The position numbers and the translations under genes are program-made. A stretch of DNA of 64,000 nucleotides from Favolaschia claudopus (taxonomy: Eukaryota; Basidiomycota; Agaricomycetes; Agaricales; Mycenaceae): assembly GCA_037176885.1 (NCBI GenBank), contig JAWWNJ010000029.1, positions 1,426,001 to 1,490,000 on the forward strand, read 5' to 3'. Shown here one piece after another: positions 12,336 to 25,298 of this stretch. The notes below the pieces were generated by a model, which did no database searches, was not told where the DNA came from, and saw only the letters and a program-made list of their open reading frames with translations. How positions within the stretch are numbered: position 1 is the stretch's first letter; the number at the start of each line of letters is the position of its first letter.

Positions 12336-13743
12336 TGATACCGATCCCTGCTCAACAACAATTGCAGGCTGGCATCCCGCCTTCCGTCAATCATTGATCG
12401 GGATGGTGGCTTGAAATACACCACAAAATCTGAATTCAGGAGCGGAACGAGGTACGTAACCAACTATCTATTCGCTTGATTATTCACTTCATTCAACAAC
12501 GGAGTTTAAACCGGTTGAAAGGGGATCGAATCGTTCACTTCACTGAGCGGGAATATGTAATTCCTTAGGTTCAATTCCTCGGGAACCCAGAAGCGGAAAT
12601 TAAAAGCTTACATGGTGGAACATGGATTTTGAACTTTATCGGTACGAATGGTTTGATACTCGGTCGGCGTCGCAAAAAAACCAAAGGGTTATTTATATAT
12701 ACCTCTCCCTCCTCAGAACCCCGCCGAAATGTATATATTTATACACGAGATACTCACCTATCCCTCCCTTCGCCGTTTTCCCAACTAAACTCTATCGCAA
12801 TCAGCGGGCGGATTAATTATCCTGGTGGCTCAAACAACCGTTCTGAACGCCGGGAGTCAGAGTCTAGAGTAGACGGTAATTTCTCTTCCGCGTTCCGCTT
12901 AATCGCTCACTGGCAGAAAGAACGCAACGCGCCGGACCGAACGACCGATATCCTGAAATCCTTAGGCGCGGATCTGCTCAGTGGTACCAACACTACCCGC
13001 TTCTCCCGCGACGCATCGACGCGCCAGGTCGACGAATTCTTTTGGCCGCAAAGCCCAACTCCACTGCTATCTGCATGACAGAAACAACCCGCAAACGTGC
13101 TTTCATTTCTGAAATTCTCGCTGCTTCTCCCGCGACGCACCGACGCGGCTTCACCGTTCAACCCTCAGGCTGGGGACGTTGGAGTTCCGAGTTCATTTAC
13201 CACTGATCGGCGTCGGCGTTGGGGACGAGTTTACAGTATTCCACTCAAATCGGGTTCCCCGGGAATCAGATCGGGCTTGGTTCGAGTTGACAACGTTGAC
13301 CGGTGTCCGACGTTCAACTTGAGCGGCGAATGGCTCGAGAAGGAGTCTGTTGATCCTGAAGGCGAAGTACTGAACGCCCATCAAGTAAAGTTATACCAAA
13401 ATTTCGGTCGGGCGAAGTGGACATTGTGTGGGTGGAAGAAAGATTGATATTGTAAATTGAAATCAGACGGGGGTTGATTTAGAAAGTTGAACCGATACGC
13501 TTCGCAGAGCACTCGGTTCAGTACGTGATCGGGAAACATCTGTCGATCTAGACCAAGGGGAGTGTAACTTGCTTCGTTTGCTCGATTTTGCGATTGGATT
13601 GATTATGTTGAACACGTATAGTGCAAGAAATTTCAATGCGAATGTTACTTACGTTCTTCAGTCGGTGGAGCAGATTATTTGGAAATCGAGGAGTAGTTTG
13701 AAACATTGTTACAACTCATTGAACAAGCTGACTTGACGTTAGC

Positions 13744-13761
13744 TGAGAGAGAGAGAGAGAG
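13744..13761. repeat. Short GA microsatellite
   Basis: A run of alternating G and A of about 18 bases in a purine-rich intergenic stretch. Confidence 0.8.
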
Positions 13762-14582
13762 GTTTGAATTTATTGCCACCAATACTTGAATTTGATTGCC
13801 AAGTGAGCAATCTCTTCTTATCATTCTTCTGCTGCTTCTTACTCAATCATTCATCGTGGTTCAACTACTGTGCCGGCCCGAGTCTTGACTCTTGAGTATG
13901 TAGATTCAAACCCAATTATCAATGGAGACCGATCGAGTTTTCGTTCACTGGACGGGGAGGGCTGTAAAGCAAGAAGATTCAAATTTTCTTCAATTGAAAA
14001 CCTCAATTCATGGAGAGACTCACAATCAGTAGTAGGCTGGCGAAGTGAAGTGAGTGGGGGAGCAAGTATCAAAGAGGACGGATTGTTGATGAGCGAGGGA
14101 GAAGCGGGGAGGGAGTGTTGCGAACGAGTGAGCGAATAGACAACAACTTGGAATGGAGTGGAACTCGACAAGGATTCCGCCGAGGCGAAGATGTAAATAT
14201 TTGAATTCGAATTGAATTTGAAGCGAGTGGGTAGGAGCGATTGTGACCAGTAAGCGAAGGAAGAAGAGTAACGCAGCACAGCGCCGAGGGACTTGGTTTA
14301 CTCGATTTGTCTGAATCTTGAAGCGAGCCAGGACGCGGCGAACAGTTGTCTATTGAAAGTTGAACGGGGTTGGAGCCGAGATGAGAACTTGATGATAAGT
14401 AGACTCGGAGAACATTGTTGCGAGCTGAGAGAGATTCGGATACGTAAGTAGACGCAGGGAGAAAGCTGGAGAAAGCCAAAGACAAAGAGAGTTTGAGGCC
14501 ATAGGGATTTGTTAGGATTTGTTACGGGTAAAGGCATTTACGACCTCGAGTTACGGATAAGTGCGTTACAGCCGGTCAGATA

Positions 14583-15430
14583 TTATAATGCCAAGAGCAG
14601 ACTCGTAATAGGTCTAAGCAGCAGCATGACGAGAGCGAGTTGAAGAGGACCACTAGAGGACCGCGGCTTTTTTTCGGTCGCGAGGGGGCGAATCGGTGAC
14701 TCGGTGTGTTGTGTTAGGGTGTGAGTGAAGTGTACGAGATGAGGTCCACCAGGACGCGGCGAACCACGGCGAACGGTTGTTTGTTGATTGGGGAGGTCAG
14801 GGAGACGGTCAAGCAAGTAGGGACGAGGAAACTGTGGGCGATTTTCATAGGTGGGGAGGGAAGGCAGGCTATGAGAGCCAAACGCCAAGAATACCTGCCA
14901 CATGCATTCGAGCGCGACAAGCAAAACAAAAACTTTACAAAAAGACAAAACAGAGCTGTCGGAAATTCGAGTTCATCTTCATCATCAGGTCCAGGAACGA
15001 TTATGTACGTCGGATACTGCCTGCCGACGTCGACGTCGACGCCGATGCCATGGTCGTAGACAGACTGCTGTGAGATACGTACGGTACTTCCAGTGAGCCA
15101 GTATTCTGGGATCGAGTACAGTTTGTTGGCAGCGGCGGCTGGCGGGGAAGATAAGAAAGAAAGAGGTAAGTTAGTGTCGTGAAAGGATGTCGAGAGTCTT
15201 GAAATACTTATGTTGTGTATGAGAAAGCCGCGGACTGGAGGTGTAGATTGCAAAAACGGAGTCGGTGAATGAAAGAAGATTGGAGGGGAACCCAGGAGTG
15301 AGAGCGAGAAGCCACTGCCAGTGCCGCAATGTTGGTGTTGGAGAGGGAGAGAGAATAGTGGAGAGACGAAGCGAGAGCGGCAAAACCTGCGAAAATAGCG
15401 TCGGTGGGGGAGGAAGCGAGGGAAAGGCAT
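14583..15430 (-). CDS. Possible hypothetical protein with arginine-rich N-terminus
   Basis: An ATG at 15430 begins MPFPRFLPHRRYFRRFCRS, strongly basic with no acidic residue early on, as in mitochondrial presequences. A 77-nt intron (GTATTTC...CCGCCAG, containing CTAAC) joins it in frame to NITAAANKLYSIPEYWLTG. The frame continues with DHGIGVDVDVGRQYPTYII and PGPDDEDELEFPTALF. A second intron ending in GTGGCAG may lead to TYENRPQFPRPYLLDRLPD and a stop at 14583. Composition is more protein-like than in neighbouring frames, but no domain is recognised and the 3' half is uncertain. Confidence 0.3.
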
Positions 15431-15739
15431 GCGCAACGTAAGCGGAGATTCGGGGATTGAATAATCTCGAACGGAGATTGGATCGGGCATCGGCGGCGGC
15501 GATCAGAAATTACGTTGTGTCAACGTTGACAGAGAAATACATAATCAAAATTTGGAATCAAAATCAAATGGCTTTTCGACTCCGACTCGGACGACTGGTG
15601 TACGTATCGGCGAAGTGGGATAAGTACAGACCAGTCTCAGTGTATGCGGGGGATTCAAGCGCCTACAAGATAACACAAGGCATTGCAAGACTAGCAGGAT
15701 TGAAGCCGCTTTGAATCCGCTTTCTTCTGGGCGCCGGGG

Positions 15740-18700
15740 ATGGCGTCTGCTGCACCGATAACCACGTTGTCCCCGTCAGCGGCCACCAGCACCAGCACGA
15801 CAGCGACGACGACGACAAGGACGAACCCCCGCCCGACCCTCCTCGCTCTCCCACCGGAGCTCCTGACGCTCATCGCGCTGCACCTCGCCACGCGCCCGCC
15901 CAACCTCGGCCCGCCGGCGGCGCTGCTGCCGTTCTTGCTTGTGTGTCGGCGGGTGTATGCGGTTTGTGGGTGGGGGAGGCTGGGCGAGCACTCTACGTCG
16001 TGTGATTGGGAAGGGGGTGAGGGAGGTGGATGGGGACGGGGAGAAGGCAACAACATGAGCTTCTGGGCGCGCATCGCAAGGGCCAAATTCACCTTTCCTT
16101 CTTCGCCGTACTCGTCTTCGGCGGAACCGGCGTATATCCCGTACGAGGGGTATCCCTACGCGCCGCTCGTCGAGTCCTTCTCCTCCTCTTCCCCATCTAT
16201 ACAATCGATATCCAACGACTACAGCACCCCACTCCGCAGATATCCGTCGAAATCGAAATCCGGCTACGAAGCGTACGTCCTGCGCACGCGGTGTCTCGCG
16301 CTATCGGTGATTCGGCGCGGGGACCCGTTCACGCCGGGCGCGGTGCGGGCGTTGAAGGTCGCGTATGGGATGTTGATTGAGGATGAGTGGGAGGGGGAGG
16401 GCGTTGGGAGGGATTGGGTTGTTGGCGGGGAAGAAGGTGAGTGTCGCGTTTTCTTCGTTTTCCATTCATCATATTTCAATTTTCATTCATCCTGATCTTC
16501 GTCTACTTATCCTCCTCTCTATCCTTACTCGAATCTCTCGCTTACTTTCTATCTCAATCCCAGCCTCCCCCGCCTTCACCCCACTCACCCTCCCCACCAC
16601 CAACCTCACCACGAAAGGAGGAAAAAACCGGCGCCAACTCGCCTGGGCCAACGCCCGCGCCTTCGCGTTGCGATACGTCAGGGAGAGGCTGTATTGTGGG
16701 CGGTTTGGGGATCGGGAGGCGAAGGATGTGAGTTGCCCTTTATCTTTGATTGACTTGAATCTCTGCCTCATTCAATCGCTAATGCTCGTCGCAGCTGCAC
16801 ACCTACCCCCCCTCCGTCCTCTTCGAATCTCTCGCCGAAGCACAAACCTCACCCGAGCACTCGCACGCGGCGTGGAAACGGGGCTGGCCGCGCGACGCGG
16901 AGGGCTGCGCGGCGGCGTTGTGGGTGGGGTGGTTTTTCGAGGGGGGAGGTGGGTGTTTTTCCATTTATTCGGAGGGGCGAAGGAGGAGGCGATTTTGGGG
17001 TATTTTGGGGGATAGTCGGAGGGGGTGGGTTTGTGGGTGTGCTTGCGTGTCGTGTAGAGGTGGTGGCAGCGCTGCAGTGCAAACCTGTCCGTCCGTCGAG
17101 TGCACGTCTGACTTCGTGCGAGGTCGTTGTCACCTTCATCGTCGGAACTGGGCGCATGCCTTGGGACGGAAAGCCTCTCACGCGTTTTGCCTTCGTGCGA
17201 GTCCGGGCGTGTTGTGGCTACATTGTCGAGCCAGAGTTTCTGCTCGTCGTACACGCCGTTCGTTCGGTGGATAATTAGTCTCGCGTTTTCACTCTCCTTT
17301 CCCTTTTATCTTATTTCTCCTCCGTTTCTTTTCTCCTTCGATGTCCTTTATTCGTCAAGCTAACTCCATCATCGTCACAGAAACCCTCCGCGCGGAGCCG
17401 GAGGAGCTGCGCAGACATATCATGGCACTGTTGTTGCCGTTGGTGGTCGCGCCGTTTCGGGTGAGTTTTTCGTCGTGTCAAATCAGTTTTTTTCTTCTTG
17501 TTTTCGAATCGCTTCATTTTATCTCGTTCTTTTTCCATTCCTCATTACCTTGCTTTCCGTTTCACTTCCACATCTCCCTCTCTCTTTCTATCCCGCCGAC
17601 ACCGTCTGATGCTTATGCCTACGATGAATTCTGATACCTCATCCTCCCTAACAGTACCCCTCAACCCTCGCCCCGCCGCACCACTACACCGTCCCTCTCC
17701 TCCCCGCCGTATATGACAGCTCGGCGTTCGACGCGCTCGTCACGGGGGACGATGCCGACTCGGAGCGGGGGATAACGATACCCACACATCATGGGCCGTA
17801 TCCTTTGTATCCGCTTGCGGGGGCTCTTCCAGGACGTGCGCGGGCGGGGATGCCTGTGTCTATGCCGACGCCTGGGCCGCATTCGTCTACTACCAGCGGC
17901 GGGGGTACGTCGAGCCCAAGCCGACATGCAGTCTTCTCGTCGGGAGATGAAACAGGAAGACCAAGAACAAGAAGAAAGCAAGCGCAAGCTCATAGCCGCC
18001 TGCTCGCCGCCCCGCCTGCGCGTTTGCTCTTTTTCGCGCGGATGCAGGCGGGGGCGAGGATGGGTGTGCCGCCGCATTTGCCGAGGGATCGGGAAGAGGC
18101 GGGGAGGAGGTTTCTGGCGGGGGGTGAGTATCACGGTTTCTTGCTTTTCTCTCTTCGATCCCCTTAGTACTCTTTCTTCTTGATTTCCCACTAACGCGAT
18201 TTTTCTTCTCTCGCAGGCGGCACCGGCCCACCCCCCATCGGCCCCACACAAGAAGACATCCACGAGAAAAACGCAAGACCCGTAGTCAGGTTCGAGCGGC
18301 AGTTGTCGTTGCCTGCGGCGGCCGCAGCGGATGATGCTGCCGTTTTTACTTCTTCTTCTGAGGATGGAGGTGCCTCATTGGCGAGTAGCAGTTATTCCTC
18401 GGCGCAAGCGCAAGCGCAAGATGCGGCTGCTTCTTCCTCGTCGCAAGGTTCGGGCGAGGGAAGTGCAAGCGCAGGCGGTGTTGGGGGTGTGGGTGGAGAT
18501 GGGGTTGCAGGAGGAGCGAGCGGAAGTGGAAGTGGTGCGGGTGTGGCGATGGCGATGCCTGTGGGGCGGACGTATGCGGAGGGGAGCGGGTTGGAGCGGG
18601 AGGTGGAGAGGGAGTGGGAGGCGGGGGAGATGGGTGTGGATCCGGGGTTGGATGAGGAGGAGGAGGGTGGTGGTGCGGGGAAGAGAAGGAGAGGAGACGA

Positions 18701-20755
18701 CCGATGGGCTACGCATCGCTGGAGGGCGAGGTTGTGTTGTTCGTATGAGGGTGGTGGCTTTCATGGTTCCTCTCGGGCTTCTTCTCGTGGTGGTAGTGCT
18801 TCGTCCTCGACTGGGAAGGGCAAGGGAAGGGCGGGTGTCCAGGCAGCTTCCCCGCAGACGCAGGAGAAGGCGCTGACGAGACCGGGTCGGATTGGACGCG
18901 TGTATGCTCTGGGAAGCTTTGCGGGCCTGTGGGCGGGGACGATGTTGGTGAGTTTTGAGAAGAGTTTGCTCGGCTTTCGTGTTTTCCTGTTGTTCGTTTG
19001 CTTCTTGGTTCTGTCTTGTACTTTGCCGTGTTCTTTTGCCCCTTCCTTTCATGCATCCCCTGTGTATACGTTCATTGTTGGTTCTTTCTCGGTTCTTCTT
19101 TCTCCTCTTCCGTTTATCTTTTGCCCTTTTCACTATTCAGACCATTCAGACGCAATGCGCTTACTCGCTCCTTTTTCTTCCGTATATCATTGCCTTTCCC
19201 TTTCCGTCACAATATCGTCTTCCCTTGACCAGCATAATTCTCCTCAACAAACTATCTACTGACCACCATCGCCAGATGCCCTCCGAACTCGCGTACAACG
19301 CTCTCATCGACACCCCTGGCGGCGCGTTCCCCGAAGGCGGCCTCCCACGAGATGACTTTGTTGCTGCAGCACGGCCAGTGTACCTACGCATTCGAGAGCA
19401 TTGGAGGTCTGTCGTCTCTTCTTACTTCTTGCTATCATTCGTTCTCGTCGTTATACTCATGATCTCGCTCTTGTCCAGCTTCCACGGCACCGACCCCGCA
19501 CCAGCTCCCCCACCCGACAGCGTCACTGCGGACGAGGGACTGCGCACGGCGTGGCTTCCTGCAGGGACGCGCGTCGTTGGTGTCGGAGGGGGGAAGTTGG
19601 AGGTGCGGGTGCCGCAGGCGGGGCGTGGTGGGGATAGTGCCTTCGGATGGGGGAGGAGGGAAGAGGAGAAGGCGTATGTGTACTACGAGGCGAGTGGGGA
19701 GGCGGGGGAGCACCCGGCGCATGATCGGGAGAGGTGTGGGGAGTATGTTGGTGGCGAGGATGAGGGTGTGGTTGAGCAGGAGTGGGAGCAGGAGGAGGAA
19801 GTGGAGGTGGAGGCGGGGGAAGCGTATTCGAGTGGTTCTGGGTCCGGCTCTGGTTCTCGGGAGTCGATACAGACGCAAGAGGAAGAGTGGTCTGGCTCGG
19901 GGGAGTCTCAAATGCAAGAGGAGGAGGAGTACACAAGCTACTCCGACTCGAGCCAGTCGAGGGAACGTCCTTCCGACGTCTTCCCTGCTGGCACCGAATC
20001 TCTGTCTTCCTCTCAACAATCGCCCTCGTCAGAGAGCTTCTCGTCGAATGACTCTTGGGCTGAATGGCAAGCACATCCTGAGTGGGAATGCGACGGTGTG
20101 CAGGATGTCATCTTCAGCGGCGAGGTGCGTTCCCAATCCTCCTCGTTCTTAGATCTGTTTCATGTCTATCTCTTGCTTTCTCTCTCTCTCTTTCCCTATG
20201 CCTCCCTGTTTCCGGTCTCTCAAACGGACTCTCGTCCTAGGGTCAGGTCTCGCGATTCTCTGTCCAGTAGTCTCAGCCTCTCGCCATGCCGGTGGGGATA
20301 TGTCGCCTGTGAACGCTGCTCCTCTTTTCGTCTCACCGTCATCCGTGGCAGCTTGCTATCTATCTTCACCCACGCCGTCCCATATCCTTTGTCCAGTGAC
20401 GCTGACCATATACTATAGACGGACCCGCGACACGGGATGGCCTGGCACCACTACGAATACTCCGGGCGTGTGAGGCCCTGGGACGGCCTGATTGGGCTCA
20501 TAATGCGGCCGGTGGGTCCATTTTCCTTTCATCATTTTTTCTTTTCCTCTCTTATCTCCTACGCTCTCGTAAATTTAAATGCTGACTGCCCTTCCTGTCC
20601 CACAGCGTGACCGGACCCTGGGTCTCGCGACGTACTTCATCTCTGGAAATATCGTTGGCCGGGACACGTTCGAGGGGACGTGGCAGATGGCCGCGCAGGA
20701 TGTGTTGGCGCCGAGTTGGGGCGGGAGTGTGTGCTTCGCGAGGGGAGAAGATTAG
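15740..20755 (+). CDS. Large F-box domain protein
   Basis: Probable substrate-recognition subunit of an SCF ubiquitin ligase. The ATG at 15740 starts an Ala/Ser/Thr-rich leader, then an F-box-like helix around residues 33-48 (LLALPPELLTLIALHLA). Introns I can place include 16437-16563, 16729 to about 16795, 17461 to about 17655, about 18122-18216, 18948-19275 (328 nt), 19407-19478, 20125-20418 (294 nt) and 20512-20605. Recognisable conserved pieces are WANARAFALRYVRERLYCG, LHTYPPSVLFESLAEAQ, EELRRHIMALLLPLVVAPF, GRIGRVYALGSFAGLWAGT, RHGMAWHHYEYSGRVRPWD and RDRTLGLATYFISGNIVGR, ending ...CFARGED at 20755. Between are long Ser/Glu/Gly low-complexity insertions. The model at 16.98-17.39 kb is unresolved: no frame is clearly coding there. 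This resembles a large agaricomycete F-box protein whose C-terminal block is the most conserved part. Its target is unknown. Confidence 0.75.
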
Positions 20756-23700
20756 AATCCGCTCGCTCACTCCCCTCTACCTTCTGCGGCACCACGATCG
20801 CCCTTCGTGTCTTCCTCGACCTCCAGAATATGAGAATCAAAATTCAAGTCTCTCTCACACACGGACGAATCGACTGACTTCTTCCCTCACCCACAACTCC
20901 AAAATCCGCCGACGACCGCCGACGCACTCACGCACGAATGAACGCAAGCACAAAACTGTACATCTATCTCATCCATCTTGTTTTGTGGCATCTTTCCTTG
21001 GACGTTTTTATTTCGACTTGGAATTGGGCCTCGCATCCATCATATATTCATATATCCGCAATCTGTCTGTCCGTCTGTCTGTCTGTCTCGCATCTTACGC
21101 CCACGCACGTTGTATCACCTATCTCCACATTAGACGCCTCACTGCTTTTGTTTGTGCTATCTCACACTACCTGTCTTGTCCTTGCTTTGCATTGCTGTTT
21201 TTGGTCCCCTGCGCATCTATCTTTGTTACCTACACACACGCATATACGTATATAATGGTATGGTATTGACACGACACCGAACGCCGTTGGTTGGGTAGAA
21301 TTGGACGGGAGGAAGGTTGGGTCAGATGAACGGCGATCGTTGTAGTAGTATTATTTTTTGTTGCCACCGAAATGAAAAAATCATTGTATTTTTGGATAAA
21401 ACCAGCTGTACCTTTTCCCGTGTATTCCCATCGGGGTGGTTCTTTGGTTGTCGGTTTGGAGTCGGCTGTCTTTTGGCTCTGACATAGAAACTAACTTGAG
21501 GTGGTCTGGGCCTCCGGCGGCAATCGTTCTTGAGTTTCTCGCAATAGAAGCCGGGTTGCACGACGGTGAGGGTTGTTTGGTTTTCGGACGCAAAAACGTC
21601 CAGTGTTTAGCTAGTATAGCCCCGGAGGAAGTGAAGCGAGTGCGGGGTAAATTATGAAGCTATCCGCCCCGCGCCTTCTGAATGTTAGCCGTCGCGACCT
21701 TGTGAACAGAGTCCAGACGCGATTTCGACCGTTTTTACATTCCTCCCACTCCACTCCACTTGCTATCCCAGCCGGATTTGAGGCGGGAAGAATGAATGAA
21801 TGTATCCGAATCTTGGGGAGGTGATACCCGCGCCGATGTATAGGACTTTTTATCCAGCGCAGCGCTCGGGAAAGCGAAATTTTGCCGTGCTCTAGACCAG
21901 TCCACCGTCTGGACCTATCGCGTGTCGTAAGAAGCGGCCATGTTGAGTTCTTACCGTTGAATGAATGGTCTGATCGCCGCGTACCTGCAGATTTGAGTTA
22001 CATCTATCTGTTGAGGTGGTGAACAAAGTGTTGTTGTTGAACCTGTCAGCAGTTCAGATTGATAACTGACCAGAATGGTATTTTTTTCCTCAATCACTGC
22101 GTTTTTCTGATTCTGACCGGGACTGATCCAAGTTGGCTATCCCGGGTTAGACTCGAATGACCGTCACCTTCCTGCAAACAACGGTGCTGAATTTTCGCCG
22201 TCTTCGACACCCTGATCGTACGGATGAATTGGTGTTCTTCGTTCGTTTAGCGGAGAACTGAGCATATCCATGTTTGTCTTGGGGAAGCTGCGGTGTGGAT
22301 CTGAAAACTGGAGAGGTTCGTGCCTCGATGCGATCCCGAAGGAAGTTTAACGCCCGAAGAAAGCAACTACCGCCGGTAACGAGCCTCTCGGTGGAAGTAG
22401 CGGGCCACACTACAAAACTTTCTCGCTGGTAAGCGTCCCGATCATACCAACATTTCTCTAGATCCGGGAGAAGAGAAGAGAATATGGAGAAGCTCTACGG
22501 CGATAAGGGCAAGCAGTGGTTGTATACGTCAGCTAAAAACAACTCACGCTCGCCGTATAGTTGCCGGAGACGTCCAGGAGTAAGTTCTCAATGGACTTTC
22601 CACAAGTTGCGAGAAAATTTAGGCTCGCTGCGATACGATTTTAGTTTCCTCTAGAAAGAAATGTCGTCGTGCTTGACGGGCCTGGACCTTACCGTTCGGT
22701 ACCTGTACTGAGTCGTGGTAGTATGTTGATAAATATACGAGCTCCGACTTCTCGATCCAGGCTGCGTTGTGGGCCAATGCATGAGAGAAACATAAACAGC
22801 ATTCATGATTGAGCTTAAATACCTCCGAAGCGAGCATACTTTCATTTGAAGTTAGCGGATAAGCCTGAGGTCAAAGACGACCGAACGAAAGATGTCTCCG
22901 AAAACCCAGATCTTCAAGTGGTTCACGTCTTTGGCGTAGAAAGAGAGGATGCGAGCGCTGAGAAACCCCGATCAGGAAGTAGGCAGTCAGCTGGCGACGG
23001 AGGTTTCCGAGTTGTAGCCCCAGTCTAGTTTTAGAGCTGGCAGAAAACAGCCATGGCACATTCGAGTCGGACTCAATTCAATACAGCTCATTCTGTTCGT
23101 GTTTGACGTCGCAGGAAGCCACGCTAGAAGTCAAATGCTTGTGAGGCGGACACGATTGAGGTTAAGCCGCTGCGTTACGCCGTTCGCAACTCAGACGCAA
23201 GCGAGACTGCCACGAAGGAGGAGAACAAGAGGCGGGGACTCACGTGAAAGTGCGGCAAATTCCGATCTTGAGTTACTTATCCTATGTGATCATCCCTTTT
23301 CTTTGAATTCGGAAGACGGTCAATTCGCTGAAATATTCCTGAGGTTGTACATTAAAGCTGCAAGAAATAGTCGCAACGAGAATTCAACATCGATTCACGA
23401 AAATTCAAAAACTACGTCTTCATTCGGGCGGAGGAGTTGAAGACCAATTCGAGATGAACTTAACCTCTTGTTCGCATATCAGCGCTTCAGCCGCAAGAGG
23501 ATGATTTTCTGAAAATCCAACGCCGATTCATACATATTCGCGATGCGCGCAGGTTGAAATGGTATGTGAACTTCTTTGCCACGTACTATGAGAACAACAA
23601 CAGCATAAAAACGACTGTACAGTATGAAGAACAGTGATGGAGCGCACAGCGAGTCAGTGTGCCCGTGCCTCAAGAAGAACGGCTACAGCATGCGGAAATA

Positions 23701-23832
23701 CGTAGATGATAGCGGGAGTCCATGCAGTGTCCGTGAATCACTAATCAATTAGAGTCCGTTTTACAGCAAGATGATAACGACGATGAGTCGCTGGAGCGCG
23801 AAGATATCCAGATTGATATTGCTGGCCGGAGG
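20756..23832. other. Gene-poor region between the F-box and wall-protein genes
   Basis: 20.76-21.3 kb is pyrimidine-rich and probably 3' untranslated or spacer DNA, with a TCTG microsatellite at 21061-21088. From 21.3 to 23.8 kb several frames of 60-110 codons exist on both strands, but none shows a domain or consistent introns. I see no supportable gene. Confidence 0.5.
21061..21088. repeat. TCTG microsatellite, imperfect
   Basis: About six tandem TCTG/TCCG units in pyrimidine-rich spacer downstream of the large F-box gene. Confidence 0.85.
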
Positions 23833-24680
23833 TCAAAGCACGAGAGCAGCCACGGCCATGCCGACAACAGCGATAACGGCTGTCGGCGCGTTGCGGACAG
23901 ATAGAGCTCCGTTAGGAGGGGCGGAGGTCGAAGGAGATGGTGAGGATTGAGAGCCGGAGCTGGAGGAAGGCGGGGCGGTTCTGCAACGATTCGGTAAAGA
24001 AGACAAGCGAGAATCGAGAAAATATTTGAAAACGCACGCAGAGGCACTTCCACCACTGTTCGATCCAGTGCCGGAGGGGGATCCGGAGCTCGAGCTGACG
24101 GCCGCACCGATGGAGAAGCTGTTGCTCGTTGCGAAAACGTCGTTGATGTCGGTGACGTTGACAAAGGTCAAGGTGTAGTTGTCCCTGAGAGCAGACATCA
24201 ATCAGTAAGTGGGCGGAGGGAGAGAAAGGAAGTTAATACGCACTCGGCGGCCAAAGGCGGCAGCGTGATGGTCCTGTTGTTGTCGCCGGGGTTGACGTTG
24301 TTGGCGATCGCGAGAGCTTCGTGCTATACCGAAGAGATTAGCCACGATACATTCTAGATTGTATACCGAAAGAAGAGCAGAACGTACGAAAGATGGATGG
24401 TTCAGCTCAATCGAGAAGACGCTATGGCAGATTCGAGGTTGAGCGAACACCGAAGACGATTGATTGAAGAGCGTTTGAATTACTTACGGATCGGAAGCGT
24501 CGCTGGTCCAGGTGAGAGTCGTTGTACCCTCCGAATGTATGTCGTTCGGCGTATTGATGGACAGCGCCGCTGTGCAGGCAGCTAGGGAGAGACCAAGACT
24601 ATGGGCACACGACCAGTGAGTTCGAAGTCTCGGAGATCCGGGAGGCGAGGAAACACTGACCAGACTTTGGCGTTGAACAT
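23833..24680 (-). CDS. Kre9/KNH-like Ser/Thr-rich GPI-anchored cell-wall protein
   Basis: The ATG at 24680 gives, after an early intron, a signal peptide (MFNAKVCLGLSLAACTAAL). An Ig-like Kre9/KNH N-terminal domain follows: INTPNDIHSEGTTTLTWTS, a short exon VFSIELNHPSF, then HEALAIANNVNPGDNNRT, ITLPPLAAE, and DNYTLTFVNVTDINDVFAT with SNSFSIG. Next comes a Ser/Gly/Pro-rich stalk (two parts split by an intron) and a C-terminal hydrophobic tail, TAVIAVVGMAVAALVL, preceded by small residues as in a GPI-anchor signal. N-glycosylation sequons (NRT, NYT, NVT) are present. Family members are secreted to the wall or plasma membrane, and yeast Kre9 is needed for beta-1,6-glucan. Total length is about 200 residues, normal for the basidiomycete members. 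All five introns splice in frame and the gene looks intact. Confidence 0.85.
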
Positions 24681-25298
24681 GGTGAGTCGGTGGAAGGCAG
24701 GAAAGAGCGTCTGCGAGGAGCGAGCGAGCGAGCGGGGGGAAGGTGATGGAAAGAGTGCAAGTCTTAAGCCAGCCAAATTACATCCGTTCAACCAACCACG
24801 CGACGCACGTCATCGCGAGGCGTGTGATCGGCGATTTCAATTTGGTTTTGAAATCGATGCTTCTTTGGTGCCTTTGCGTTGCCTTAAATCGTATTGTAAA
24901 GCCTTTCGGTTCGAAGCGATGGTGAATTTTTACTTACATTTCCATTCCGATCAGAGCAAATTACCCTCAGCAAGAATTATAGGATCGAGGTTGAACCGCT
25001 TTTTGTTTCAAAGTTGTTGAGTGGTGGTTCATCGCCAAGAGATAGGCGGTTGGTTGACTTTGGTTGACTGATCGCAACCGCCCCATCACTTTGCGTCATT
25101 GCTCATCGTCGTCAAGTCGTCGTCGTCCACGAATGAAAGATAGTGTAAGTGTACCTTGCTCACCGTCAACTTGCGACGCGCCGATGTACCTGGGGATGGG
25201 GAAATCTCGTCAGTCCGGCAAGCGCTTGCCATGAAAAAAATCAGTCGAGGAACAAAAAAGACGAGAACTTACGCAATCGATACTCTCAAGATACTACT
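24681..25298. other. Upstream region of the wall-protein gene
   Basis: Short spacer between the wall-protein start codon and the palindromic element. Frames here are antisense or have no protein-like features. It presumably contains the promoter, but no individual element can be defended. Confidence 0.4.

Larger units (their letters stand above)
9250..14582. other. Long gene-poor region
   Basis: About 5.3 kb with no recognisable protein. The longest open frame (9890-10570, plus) has irregular composition and no domain, and I treat it as chance. A weak Cys-containing candidate at 11849-12335 (minus) is listed separately. A plus frame at 13097-13447 starts with a hydrophobic stretch but matches nothing I know. 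13.7-14.5 kb is purine-rich on plus, with a short GA run at 13744-13761. Confidence 0.5.

Noticed and set aside
16377..17015. 212-codon plus frame overlapping the F-box gene
   Set aside because: It runs through two introns of the F-box gene in a different frame; the spliced model explains the region better.
18375..20074. Long minus-strand frames opposite the large F-box gene
   Set aside because: They are antisense to Ser/Glu-rich low-complexity coding exons; Arg/Pro-rich translations are the expected shadow.
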